64,000 nucleotides of DNA from Quillaja saponaria (lineage: Eukaryota; Streptophyta; Magnoliopsida; Fabales; Quillajaceae). Position 1 is the first letter of the stretch; each line of letters opens with the position of its first letter. The position numbers and the translations under genes were made by a program. The stretch spans positions 744,001-808,000 of the forward strand of contig CM055617.1 in assembly GCA_029379385.1 (NCBI GenBank), in the 5' to 3' direction. Positions 13,844 through 26,100 of the stretch are shown here, piece after piece. The notes below the pieces were generated by a model, which saw nothing but the letters and a program-made list of their open reading frames with translations, was not told the DNA's origin and did no database searches.

Positions 13844-14237
13844 TGTCAGCTCAGAAAATGTTCTGCATCAGAAGAGGAAGATAAGATACAAGAAGCAACA
13901 AATCTAATGATCTAACTTTCCCATGTGTCTATATCACACTCCCGTATCATTCTTTTCACACATATCCACCAAGACTCAAATCATATTAAAGCAGTGAATA
14001 ACAAAAAGGAATGCTTTGATAATGCCTTAAATAATCAAATCAGATGTGGGTTCACTTAGTGGCATTTTTAAGCTCACCCAAAAGGCCATAGCTCAAACTG
14101 CAGTACGTCTAGAAAGGCAAACAAGTACCAAGTTAAGCAATATAATTTACTGCATACCATATAGATAGCATAATAATGCTAATATGCTGTAAAAAGTTTT
14201 AGTTCCAGATATTGAAAAGAGTAACGTCTGTAACAAT

Positions 14238-14403
14238 TTAGAAGAAATATTATGAATTTAGACGACCACTCTGCAGAATAAGATAAACTGATGAATAATA
14301 TTTAGACTACCACTCTGCAGAATAATATGAACTGATGAATAATATTTAGAAGAAATATTATGAATTTAGACTACCACTCCGCAGAATAAGATGACCTGAT
14401 GAA
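14238..14403. repeat. Imperfect tandem repeats in the GBSS1 leader intron
   Basis: Three copies of a motif containing ccactctgcagaata followed by gatgaa recur, with the ctgcag (ccgcag in the last copy) at about 14271, 14315 and 14379. They are interleaved with two copies of agaaatattatgaattta. Spacing is 44 and 64 bp, so this is a compound repeat rather than a simple array. Confidence 0.8.
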
Positions 14404-14745
14404 GCACACACATCCACAAAACAGGAAATTGAAACAGAGAAAGCAGAAGCCAAACTAGTAATAGTACCACAAATCAGCAGTTAATCAGTGATCACAAACT
14501 TTAATTTTCCTACTAAAAAAGGTCTCTTTATATAAAGTACCTAAGACCCAGATTACTGCTAAGAATCTTAAAATGAAAACGGATAATCTCTGGTTTTTAG
14601 CAGAAAATATCGAAACTGTAATCCTGTAATCTCTCTCGGAATCAAAAACAGAAGAGAGATAGAGTAGCGTTGATTAGTTACTTACTAGTTTAACGGCTAG
14701 TAGTAAGCGTCAGCCTTTGGAAATTCCTAGAGAGAAAAAGGGTAC

Positions 14746-14835
14746 CTTCGATTCTCAGGTATCACTCTCAGCTCCGGCGGTGGTAGTGTTCACTAGCTCA
14801 GTGCTAATTGATCACAGATCACAATGAGCTTCCAT
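14746..14835 (-). other. GBSS1: GBSS1 5' UTR exon
   Basis: The coding exon is preceded by an acceptor (TGATGCAG) about 20 nt upstream of the ATG. A good donor, GAATCGAAG|GTACCC, lies at 14745-14741 on the minus strand. This gives a noncoding leader exon followed by a 0.9-kb leader intron, the arrangement known for plant waxy genes. The 5' end is estimated. Confidence 0.7.
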
Positions 14836-14891
14836 GAACAAAGGTCCAGCATTTTGTAGGGAAGGTGGCTACCTGAATTACTGTGTTTAGA

Positions 14892-14897
14892 CACGTG
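14892..14897. promoter_or_regulatory. G-box (CACGTG) upstream of GBSS1
   Basis: A palindromic CACGTG in the context ACACGTGGC lies about 60 bp upstream of the estimated GBSS1 leader exon. This core is bound by bZIP and bHLH factors and resembles an ABA-response element. Its role here is inferred from position only. Confidence 0.45.
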
Positions 14898-14899
14898 GC

Positions 14900-17770
14900 A
14901 TTCTGAGAGTGGTTTCACAGTTTTGCCACTTGATTAATTTTTCACTGTTATTGGAGTGGGAGACAGTGACTTCGGCTGATTTGTTTGGTTTTGAGACAAC
15001 GAAAGATTAAATAATTATATGAACAGGACTTTTTTTAGGTTCAATTTTTTTATTTAGCTGAAATTAAAATCTTCCATCCTCCTAATAATTTTGTACTAAA
15101 TAATTGAATTAAAATTTTATTTAAAATTATTAATAATAAATGAGTGATTTATTAATATTTTAAAAAATTAATCTTTTTATAACAATATCTTAAAGTATTT
15201 ATGTAATAGTCATATTTCTTATCAATGCTTGATCAATTCAACTCCAAAGAAACAAGTTAAAATATTTTATTTTCTACATAAATAATTCTTATTCAAATAT
15301 TTTTATATATTCTCTATAATAATTTGTATTAAATGGACGGTTCACACTTTATAGAATTTTTATTTTTATTTTTAAATGTGTAGTAAACGACAGCCAGAAA
15401 GGCCTCCCCTTGCGTCCAGCGCTACAGATTCATCCAATAAGAAGGGAGAAAGGTGGGCATAGAGTGGGTCCCAGTTTTATCTTCCTGCGGTTCAGATTCA
15501 AGTGGACTATGGAGGGGACTTGAGGTGGGTCCAAGTTCAAGGAACACTCCAAATAACTTGTCCTTTCCAAGTGGAAAGATTTTTACGAAGTTGAATCGAA
15601 GCGAAAACGATGCCGACTGCCACGGTTATGTCTAGCTGTATTTTCATGTTGTGTTTAAGTTGTTTAAATATTATGGTATGGAAACAAAATTTATATGTAC
15701 ATATTATAAATCGAATTTTTTTAATTGAAAATATATTTTATTAGTTTAAATCGATAAAAAATATAGATGTCAGAAAATATTAAATAAACAAAATAAAGTT
15801 GTATCGTGTCCTCGACTGAGTTATAAAAAAACAGTTTGAAACTGAACCCAACGTAACTTAGTTAAATTGAATGTATTTATGCAATACACTTTGAGTTTAT
15901 ATAATTTTTGTATTTCTTTAAGTAGGTCACTATAATTTTTTATTTTTTAATTTAACTTCATACGTGCATTTTCATTAATTTATAATTATAAGGAATTGGA
16001 GAAATACAACTAAATTGATGACTCTTACAAAAATATAAGAAAATTTGACAATATCAAAAAATGTGAAAAAGATTATTTTTAGTCAACTTGAAAGCTTGGG
16101 AATGGAACTATTGTCCGTTATCATAGAGAGGTTGTTTTTGCATACTATTATGTACTTATTCCATTTTAGTAAAAATCTCATACAATTCAATTAAAAGATT
16201 TATTTATTTTTTTGAAAAAAAAATGAACGGATGAGATTCAACCGAAATTAAAATTAAAATTAAAAAACAAGGTGACTTATTTAAAAAAGAAAAAGAAAAA
16301 GATTTAGCCTGGCTTTAATATTTGGTTTTTAATTTTGCTATCTTTATGAACTAATACTAACTAGTCTATGAAAATATAAAAAGAAAATGGACAGACGTTA
16401 TAGAAGGGGAAATTGTATACAGGGTCCAGTAACTGAAAGAAAGGCCTGCTGCGGACTTGACATGGGTAAGCCCACTTGTGCCCAATTTGGTCCATAAGTC
16501 ATCAAAAGATTTTGGACTGATAATTGGTATAGCAGGGTCATTTTAGTTTGAAAGAGCCCATCTCAGAATTAGAAGCTCCTAATTATTATTATTTATTTAT
16601 TTGAAAGAGCCCATCTCAGAATAATAAATAATTTATTATTTATGTTAAAAGTTGCATGCATGGCTCCAATCTTATAATATAGCAAATATATTCAGTTGAA
16701 AAAACTACATATTATTGTAGGATAAACGTATAGTATAATGTTTGTTAAAAACAATTGTAATATTTTTTATCTAGTAATTATGTGTATTCGGCTAACTTAT
16801 ATGTATTTTAATTAACTTATTTCTTTAATCTGATTAAAGATAAATTATTTACATCATAATTAAATAATTTATAAATTCAAATCTACAAATTAAAAAAAAG
16901 AACGTACATTTCTTATTATCATACCAATTCATTTATTGTGAAAGAATTTTATGTTGCATATATTTGGAGTCTATTTTTGTGGGGCCCACTCACCTTTCAT
17001 TGAGAGAGGCTCTTGGTGCTGGGTGCACATGTTCAGGTTATAAAGTATGACTATTTTGTTAAGAGTCTCAAATATTATGCGACTAAAAGGGAATGAACTG
17101 TAAGGTAAGATAAAACTCCCACAATTATTTTACCCATTCTTGATAAGTTGGAATTTTCTTGAACTTAAAACTAGATAGATGTATTTGCAAAGGGTCATTT
17201 TTGGAAATCAATTCAATGATAGTTTTAAGAAAGAAATTTAAAATTCAATGAATTAATCTTAGTTGAAATTTTTTTATATGTTTATCATTTGACATATTTT
17301 TAATTTATTTTTATATAATATTTAATAATAAGATAATATAAATTTATATCATTTATTCCCTTTTATATTATTTCTAACAAAATAAAATTATTAACAATAA
17401 ATAAAATATCAAGATATCATAACTATACATTCAATGATATTACATAATTTTATATAATTATTGTATATAATGTGCCACACTAACTTAAAAATAACTAAAG
17501 ATTGTAGCTAAAATATGTCTTATTCAATCACTTCATTGTCACCTTTTCTATCTTTTGAATTAAGGGAAAAAGGAAATAATTTAGGAATTCCATCAATCAA
17601 TTTTTTCATATTGGTGACAGCTCTGTGAAACTTTTCTGGACTGGGCTGCCTTTATTCACCGAATTTAACAACCAAGCAAAATTTCAATCTCATTTAAGAT
17701 TCTTTTAAAGACCTCCATCGTCTGACTTTCCCTTCTTCCAAACACCAATTTCACAACCTAATCTTCCTAC
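14900..17770. other. Intergenic, divergent promoter region between GBSS1 and the PME gene
   Basis: No gene seen. It is strongly AT-rich. A 22-bp direct repeat beginning ttgaaagagcccatctcaga is present at about 16548 and 16601. The short open frame at 15453-15635 has no recognisable similarity. Confidence 0.6.
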
Positions 17771-17779
17771 TCTTCCTAA

Positions 17780-17820
17780 TCTCTCTCACTCTCTCACTCT
17801 CTCACTCTCTCACTCTCTCA
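17780..17820. repeat. CTCTCACT microsatellite in the PME upstream region
   Basis: About five tandem copies of an 8-bp CT-rich unit (ctctcact). Pyrimidine-rich runs like this are common in plant core promoters and leaders. It lies about 260 bp before the first PME start codon. Confidence 0.9.
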
Positions 17821-18061
17821 TCGCACCCTGTAACCCCGTGACAAACACTTTTAAAAACAGAGAGGAGAGAAAATGTGATAGTGAGTGTGAGAGAGAGAGA
17901 GTGGCCACGCCTTCACCTTTCACAAACAACCCCATGATATGTTCCCGTGAACCTTTTCCAGAATCAAACAACAAACCCACCCACAAAGAAAATCACCCCC
18001 ATACAAATTTAGAGTCCCATTAACTAATTTACCTACTGACCAATCACCATCATCACTGATC

Positions 18062-18069
18062 TATATAAA
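18062..18069 (+). promoter_or_regulatory. TATA-like box close to the PME start codon
   Basis: The sequence tatataaa ends only about 11 bp before the first ATG at 18080. If it works as a TATA box, transcription would start around 18095, and translation would use the in-frame ATG at 18164 (MASLLFLSL...). Confidence 0.4.
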
Positions 18070-18079
18070 TTCCATTACC

Positions 18080-21000
18080 ATGACAACCCATCACAGAAAA
18101 CCCACAAAACCCATTTTCTCATTCCCATTCTCTTTGTCACGATCCACCTTCCTCTTACTTTCCATGGCTTCCCTTTTATTTCTCTCCCTTATCGCCGTCT
18201 TCCTCTTCTCTACTCTCTCCTCCGCCGCCCGTCACCACCAGCATGCGCCGCCGCATTTTGCTAAACCACCTTTACCAAAACCCTCAGTGACTTCAGTTCC
18301 ACCCGAGATCCACATAGCCTGCAAGGCAACACGTTTCCCTCAACAATGCGAAACCTCTCTGACCAAATCTAATCATCTCCCTCCAAACCCAACTTCACTT
18401 CAAATTATTCAATTGGCCATGGTGGTTTCCGCTGAGAACCTCAAGACAGCTCAATCGATGGTGAAGTCCATCCTGGACGCTTCTGTAGGCAGTCAGAACC
18501 GTACCACTGCTGCTAAGAACTGCCTTGAGGTGCTCCGGAATTCCGAGTATCGAATCTCACAGACCAATGACGCGCTTCCACGTGGGAAGAACAAGGACGC
18601 CCGGGCTTGGATGAGCGCCGCGTTGCTCTTCCAGTATGACTGCTGGTCTGGATTGAAATACGCCAATGATACCCGGATGGTTAATGAAACGATGTCGTTT
18701 CTAGACTCGTTGATTGGGATTTCCAGTAATGCTCTTAGCATGATGGTCTCGTATGATAATTTTGGGAAAGACGCCGGTTCGTGGAGGCCGCCGATGACAG
18801 AGCGTAACGGGTTCTGGGAGTCATCTGGGTCGAGCGATGGGTCAGGTTTCAGGGGCGGGTTCCCATCGAAATTGACGGCGGATGTTACAGTTTGTAAGGA
18901 CGGGGGTGGTGGTTGTTACAAGACGGTGCAGGAAGCCGTTAACGTGGCACCGGATAACGCGGGAACGCGAAGGTTTGTGATTCATATAAAGGCGGGGGTT
19001 TATGAGGAGATCGTTAGGGTTCCGTTAGAGAAGAAAAATGTAGTGTTTTTAGGGTGATGGAATGGGTAAAACCGTCATTACGGGGTCCTTGAATGCTGAC
19101 ACGCCGGGAATTTCCACCTACAACTCTGCTACTGTTGGTAAGCTTCATACTCGTTTTTATCCAAATCATGTTAAATATTTGTTACTTGGTGCACATTGTA
19201 TCTACTAAATCACCAAAGTGAAGAGAAGAAAGTATTTATATTAGATTCATTTGCGTTCACTATTTTGAGGTTTTAATCAGTTTTTTTTTTTTGGGTGTAT
19301 TTTGCTCAAATAATTAGAAAAGAATTTGTTTAAATGTTTGGATTTTGTATTGGCAATCAGATTTTTTTTGAAGTCGGGGCGAGTCCGTTTTCACCTAAAT
19401 TTGTCACTAAAAGTACCTTTCATTCAAAGGGGAAAATAAATTAAAAGAATTGGGCTTTATTGGCCTCTAATTGGGGTACAAACTCCTATGTTTTCAATAT
19501 ATTTTTGGGATTTCAAAGAATCCAAGAACATAGTTGTGTTTTTGTTTTCTTCTATTTTTTCTAATAAGTACATAGTTAAGTTGAACGTGTATTATATAGT
19601 CTTTGTTATCAAGTTAATAAAAATAAATGTGTTTTGTTGTTCAGAAAAGTAATTTTGTTATGGTGAAAGAATTTATCTGGTTTATGCTATACATTTTCCA
19701 AAATGATTAGTACTTCTCAATATCACACTAGTGTATTGATAAACATTAAACTTGAAACCTTCATTCGATCATAATATTCCTTAAATAATAATAAATCATA
19801 GTATTATATTATTCAATTTATTTTCTCTTTTGTGTTTGCCCCATTTTTTATATATATGCACATAAACTTCACATGCTTAAGCAGGAGAACATGTGATTTA
19901 GTAGAATTAGGATCTGCTACCATTAATGATTTGTTTAGCTTTTCATTTGATCTTAGTTTATAACGTCTTCAATTTTGTTTAAACATGGTTTCAGGAATTC
20001 AGGATAATTTGGCCAATAATTTAAGTGATCCTCTACAGATGCTTTAGAAGCGCCTATTGTGTAACTAGGTTTATAACTTCATTACAAAGGAATTTAACAA
20101 ATAGTAAAGTCCATTACAAAATATTCCATTGATCTCTGCACCGCACGCCCAAGCCTATTGAGATTGTCAATGTCTAGAATGCACATCCATTTTTCTTTAT
20201 CTAATGCTGCAATTTAATTATAAGTGGCGACAAGGATTGAACCCTTGATCCCATAGTCACCAAGGCTCCATTACCATGTCATAGATAAATTGAATTTATC
20301 ATGGTATAAAAGTAGGAGGTCCTGAGTTGGACCCCGTTTCTACTAGTGCCCCCAACTAACACCATAAAGTCTTTGGCCAAACCATTGGAAAGAAAGTGCC
20401 CAGCCCACTCGTGAGGATAATATTAGAATACAAATGACTAAAGGTCTTCCTTTATTAAAAGCTTGCTTGTATATGAGGTGGTAATCTATCACAAAATATG
20501 AATTTGGTGGACTTTCTTTAGTTTTTTCTTCTGTTATTAGGGTTCCAATATTGTGCATTTTTGGTAGATTTGGTGCATTAGCTTATGCTAGAATCTAATC
20601 TTATCTGATGACTTGTCTACTTATTTACTGGCAGAGAGGAGAAAAAGATAAAGAATTGTTGTTAAATGCAGTCAACTTTTTCTACCCATTGTGTATATTG
20701 CCTTTTTCATTCTGTGGGAATAGAAAATTATTAGTAGACGAGATTTTATAGAAAAATGTTCTACAGATTCATAAACAAAACAACTATTTCTTTTTCAATG
20801 TGAATTTTGTTTGTCTGACAGTTATTGCATCTGTTATGTTGTTATATGCTAAGTGGTTCAATAATCCTGGCAGGGGTTCTTGGTGATGGATTCATGGCCA
20901 ATGGTCTCACATTCCAGAACACGGCAGGACCTGATGCTCACCAAGCAGTAGCCTTCAGATCAGAAAGTGATCTTTCTGTCATTGAGAACTGTGAATTCAT

Positions 21001-21586
21001 TGGCAATCAAGATACTCTTTATGTTCACTCCCTGCGCCAGTTCTATAAATCCTGCCGCATTCTTGGCAATGTGGACTTCATTTTTGGAAATTCAGCTTCT
21101 ATTTTCCAAGACTGCAAGATCTTAGTCCGTCCCAGACAACTCAGGCCCGAAAAAGGTGAGAACAATGCCATCACAGCACATGGCAGGACAGACCCTGCTC
21201 AATCAACAGGTTTTGTTTTCCAGAATTGTTTGATCAATGGTACTGAGGAATACATGTCATTGTATCATAGCAAGCCTAAAGTACACAAGAATTTCTTGGG
21301 AAGGCCTTGGAAGGAGTATTCAAGAACAGTTTTTGTTCATTGTTTCATGGAAGCTCTTGTCACACCACAAGGATGGTTGCCATGGAGTGGAGATTTTGCA
21401 CTGAAAACGCTTTACTATGGCGAACTCGAGAATTCGGGACCTGGGTCTGAGTTGTCTCAGAGGGTACCCTGGAGTAGCCAGATCCCAGCTGAGCATGTGT
21501 ACTCATATTCTGTGCAGAACTTCATTCAAGGAGATGAGTGGATACCATCATCTCAATTATTAGCTCATCAACGTAAGATCACATAG
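18080..21586 (+). CDS. PME51: Pectinesterase with pectinesterase-inhibitor pro-region, PME51 type (frame break in exon 1)
   Basis: Type I pectin methylesterase, secreted to the cell wall to de-esterify homogalacturonan. Exon 1 is 18080-19137 and exon 2 is 20874-21586. The N-terminus has a hydrophobic signal or anchor (residues about 23-48 of the long form), then a PMEI-like region (from [15 protein letters not shown] to about residue 215), then the PME domain starting at [13 protein letters not shown]. Catalytic-region motifs are GVYEE, QAVAFR (usual QAVALR), [17 protein letters not shown] and [11 protein letters not shown], so the active-site Gln, Asp and Arg residues are present. The exons total 1771 nt, one more than a multiple of three. 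At about 19046-19057 the frame runs into TGA directly after VVFLG, while the next frame continues [11 protein letters not shown]. One extra G in ttttagggtg explains it. The ATG at 18164 is an alternative start. GUX1 converges from the right. Confidence 0.93.
19138..20873 (+). other. PME intron (1.7 kb)
   Basis: Starts GTAAGC and ends TGGCAG. Around 20200-20420 it holds a stretch that looks foreign: aaggattgaacccttgatcc, a small palindrome (gataaattgaatttatc at 20284-20300) and gaggtcctgagttggacccc. It could be a decayed retroelement or SINE-like piece, but I cannot prove this. Otherwise AT-rich with no genes. Confidence 0.55.
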
Positions 21587-23114
21587 TGGAGGAAGCACGA
21601 GAAAACGGGGAGTTTCGTACCACCCTTATGTAATTACTAATAATATAGAATGTGATCTGAGTTTTATACTCTTATTAGAGGAGTCCCAGAATTTTTCACT
21701 GTCTGGTCAATATTGAGAATTGAGCACTGGCACTATGTGAACTTACCATCTGTGTTGTAGAGTGATACCTTCAACTATTGATATAGTTTCTTTCCCGACA
21801 AACGAAAAGTAAATGACATATTAGTTTCTTTGCAAAACGTGGTCTGATCATAACCCTGATGTCATCTCATTGGTCTACTGGATCAGATAGCTATAATCAT
21901 GTAGTGAAAGAAATAGGGAATTGATCCCACATAGAAGCCACAAGAAGTAAAAGAAAACACCAAAATTGCTGTTCAGACCCCAGGAGTCATGCATGACTTC
22001 TTGTGGTCACAATTGAACCAACGAAGCTTTAAAGGACAGTAGATTGGCCTTGGAGGTATGAGTTCAAACAAAAAGTAGAATAATTATTTTTCAGGAAGGT
22101 CATATGCACTGTAAACATCATTTAAAGTGGTTCACATGTGCTTATTGTTCTGTCTTTGTCTGCACAAGTAGCTCCATATTATTTCCAAGCTCTAGGAAAG
22201 TAGCCGCGATCTTTTTTATTTTATAGTGCCTGTCAGAATTCTTTTCCTTTGAAAATTATTGGCTCTTCTTCTAGGATAGGAAATGATCCACATACCACAA
22301 CCATAGTGGTTATTACACTTTCGGCAGCATGAAGCATATTGGGCAATGGGCATCCACTGTCATAATAATGCTCTTATCTCTTAACCTCTCAAGTGTATAT
22401 TACATTGACCTGTTTGTTTGTTTCTACATATATATGCAGAAAATAGCCGACAATTCACAATTATGAAATGACTCTTCCAAAACAACACCCTACATAGCTT
22501 TCACATCCTCACATAAAGTTGTAATGACATGGATTCATAGATTATATAGATAGTTCACAGAATAGGTTTTAGTTGAAGAAAATGCTGCTACTTTGTCCTG
22601 ATATAGTCTTGGGGACCTTGCTTTCACTAGTCTTCTAATCTGGTTTACATACTTTGAAGGTCTAGACTCATAGTTAGGCTTATGTGCTGAGTCTAAATGT
22701 TTCTGGTTGTTGTAGAGTTTGCTGCTCTTATTTCTAGCAAGGTTCTTTCTTTTTTATGTTTTTCTTTGACCATTCATCAGAAAAACAAAAAACCATTCTC
22801 TCAGCATACATAGATTTGCATATATTCTATCTAACATGATGAAAATGTGTTTTGAGAGTGTTATTGAGATTCTACTCACCAATACGAAACAGGATGAAAC
22901 TATGAGAGAACATATCAAAGTGGAAAGAAAAAAGCTTGGTATTACTATAAATCCTGATACAAATTCAAATAACCTTAAAAACTGATATCTGATGATATCT
23001 GCTACAAACCTGATTACAGAAAGGAACACTTTTATGTATAAAGAATAAGTCTGGATCCCATCTTTCTTTACATAGAATTTTATAATAATGCCAAGGAAAC
23101 TGTAGATTGGGAAA
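21587..23114. other. Convergent intergenic region, PME to GUX1
   Basis: Contains the 3' UTRs of both flanking genes. Open frames here are extensions or shadows without recognisable domains. Confidence 0.6.
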
Positions 23115-26100
23115 TCAGAAGTCAGAAAGAGATGATTTGGTAATAGCAGGGGGTGTTGGAGTATAGAAGTTATCATCTGTCCAATTAGTCTCTCCCCAGT
23201 GCTGCAACATGTCCTTCCAGGAGCATACATTATCAATACATTTCTTCAAGCGCCTATCTGTAACTTTAATTCTCCAATGCCCATCTGTGAAGTTTGCCTC
23301 TTTGGCTTGTCTACGATCCCATTCTAATTGTGCCTTCTGTTTTGAGCTCAATAGGCAAAACTGCTGCAACATTTCAGGCATTGCATCATGCACCTTCCAC
23401 CACTTTTCATGAGCAACATCACTTGTAAACTCTTGCATTATATCCCAATTCCAGTTACAATCATAGTCCCGGAAACACAACCATGGTTTCAAACCAAGAT
23501 AGTGAAGGACATAAAGGATTGGAGGCTCAGCACCAAATAGCTGAGTTTTCATCTGTTTCTTCTCTTCATCATCACCAATCCAAAAATGCTTCAAAAAGTT
23601 CATGTGTCTTGGAATCCTATGCCACCATGTAAATATTTCATTAAGATATCCCTGGTCTCCACCATTGTAGGATTCAATCTCATTGATATGATCCATCAGA
23701 AGCTTGAATGTGCAATTTGAAGGCTCAATTACCATGACACCAGAGTTAAAAAGTGTGCCATTATTTCCAGTTGCAGAAATTTCAGGCATTCCAAATAAGA
23801 AATCAATATTTCGTAGTATAATCAAATCTGCATCAATGAAAATAATTTTGTCATAATCTGTTAGCTGCCATAATCGGAACTTGCTGTAGTTCCATTCATT
23901 ATATGCATCTTTTTCAGCTTTTGGGTTCCTTATCCTCCGAATAATCCTTATTTTCCATCCTGCTTCTTCAAGTCCACTTCTATGGTACACACTGATTGTT
24001 TCATCAACAAGTATTACAAGATCTCTAGTGGATCCAGACATGCGGATGCTTTGGGCAGCAGCAATGGCTCCACAAACATAAACATGAGCTGAATGAAGAA
24101 TGGTTGCATATGCTTCTCGGCGAACATTTCCTGTGTAAACAAGTTCTGGTTCCAAATAATTATATTAGATTCACATTACCTTGTGCTAATAATACCAGAA
24201 TTTTACAGGACTAGTGTTACATTATGTTTGCAAAAGAAAAAATACATGTATCTGTCAGACTGTCACATGATAATAGATTGTAAGAATATTAATACAAACT
24301 TGAAGTTGAATTAGAATTGTTACTCTTGTAATTAATAAATTTTTGGTTTATAGAATCTCAATTGTTGTAAATGCAGATTCAAGTTCATGATGGTGTGCTT
24401 CCAGATACCGACTTGAAGTTCCATGGACTATGGAATGGGGTGTGTGCGCGTGTTAGTGATGCAAAGAGAAACAGGTAGGGAGGTATAACTAAGACTGACC
24501 TTTGCCCTTAATAGGAAGTGCAAGTTCACAAGATCCTACTGGCAGCTGGACTTTTTCTCTCAACAGATTCAAGTTTGGTTTGTATAACCATGCATTCCCT
24601 TCATGTGCAACAAGTTCCTTGCAAGTATAAAGATTTGGTATTGGAAAACAATTGGTAATGAAAATCAAATGCACAGGATAATTGCCTTTGGAAGAGGCTG
24701 CAAGGGCAGCTGCTGCAAGTTGCAAGTGCAACCTACCCACATCTCTAGACCAATTCCCCTCATTCCTACAAGGAAGCTTCACAGCAATGAGATCAAGCCT
24801 TTTTCCAGTAGATTTAAGCTTTGGTAGAGATGGACAAACTGGGACTTCAGATTCTTCTTCCTCATCAATCCATTCTGGATATAAGGAGTCCCAAGTTACA
24901 TTCTTTGCGGCATAGTCCAGGTCCAAAACAACATGTGTGGCATCAGGAATAAGCTGCTCCCAATAGCTGATTTCACTCGTATTGAAGTTTAGAAGGCCAA
25001 CTCCTTGATATTCAGTTTTCCCGCTCAGCTTCTCTGTAACTTTCAAGATATCATCCCATTCAATGTCTAAATGTGATATGTATCGGGGATCTGAATCACC
25101 CCATATCCATCTGTTCACAAAATTTGGCCTGCACTAGATAAATTGCACATTATTCAACTGCTAACTAGCACAAATTATGCAGAACATAGTAGTTTCAAAT
25201 CCTGCATTCGAGGAAAGATTTGCATTTTAGTTGCACCTCCAATATAAGAAGAGGTTGTGAGTTTCACATGATACTACAGTCAACAGAAAACAGAACTCCA
25301 CTGTTAGTATAACAATTACTAGCCTGGGGATTGGGGTTGTAAAGAAAACATAAAAATGTATGATCCTGAATCCCTGATGCCCACATGTGATCCATTGATG
25401 GAGGGCATTGCACATACTAATCCTTTTCAAAGTAAACTGAAATTAAGTGCAACCTGGCTTTTGACATCTTATCCACAAGCATAGCACAAGCACAAACATG
25501 AATAGAACAGTTTGCATGCCCTAGTTGTGATATTTGTTAAAACGTAGACTTGCTTTTATCAGCTGTAGCATAATAGAACAGTACATACCGAGAAGCCGAG
25601 GCTGATAATTGGTTGTTACTATAAGAATCTGGAGAGTATAGAAGCGTTACAGAAGTGCCACAGATGGTGATAAACAGGATAAGTTTCAAAAGAGGAAACT
25701 TGCATCTTGAGCTCCTGTCTTGGATAGATAAGTGGAAAGGCTTCTCTACATCTTTAACTTTATTTTTTGGCAATCTTCTTTTGTATAAATCTTCACTGTG
25801 CACATAGACATTCAAGAACAAATTAATGTATACAAGAAAAACAGGGAAAAAGAGAAGTAATTAATAAAAAATAAAAAAAGAATAAAAAGAGGGAATTATG
25901 ATTGCACTGAGGTGTGAACATTGATTAAGTTGTTTCCTTTCATCTTTTAACATTAGTATTTACTGGAGAGGGAATTTGGAAGACTAAAACCCTCTGAAAG
26001 TTCATGTCTTTAACCAAAAGATATATGTTTCTTTGTTCTTGGTATTTTCTGTTGCTTTGTTTGCCTATGTGCTTTTTAACCCATTTCCTGTAAACAAGAG

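Noticed and set aside
18080..21586. Calling the PME gene a pseudogene
   Set aside because: Only one +1 shift is seen, all catalytic motifs and splice sites are intact, and three other genes' breaks point to assembly error.
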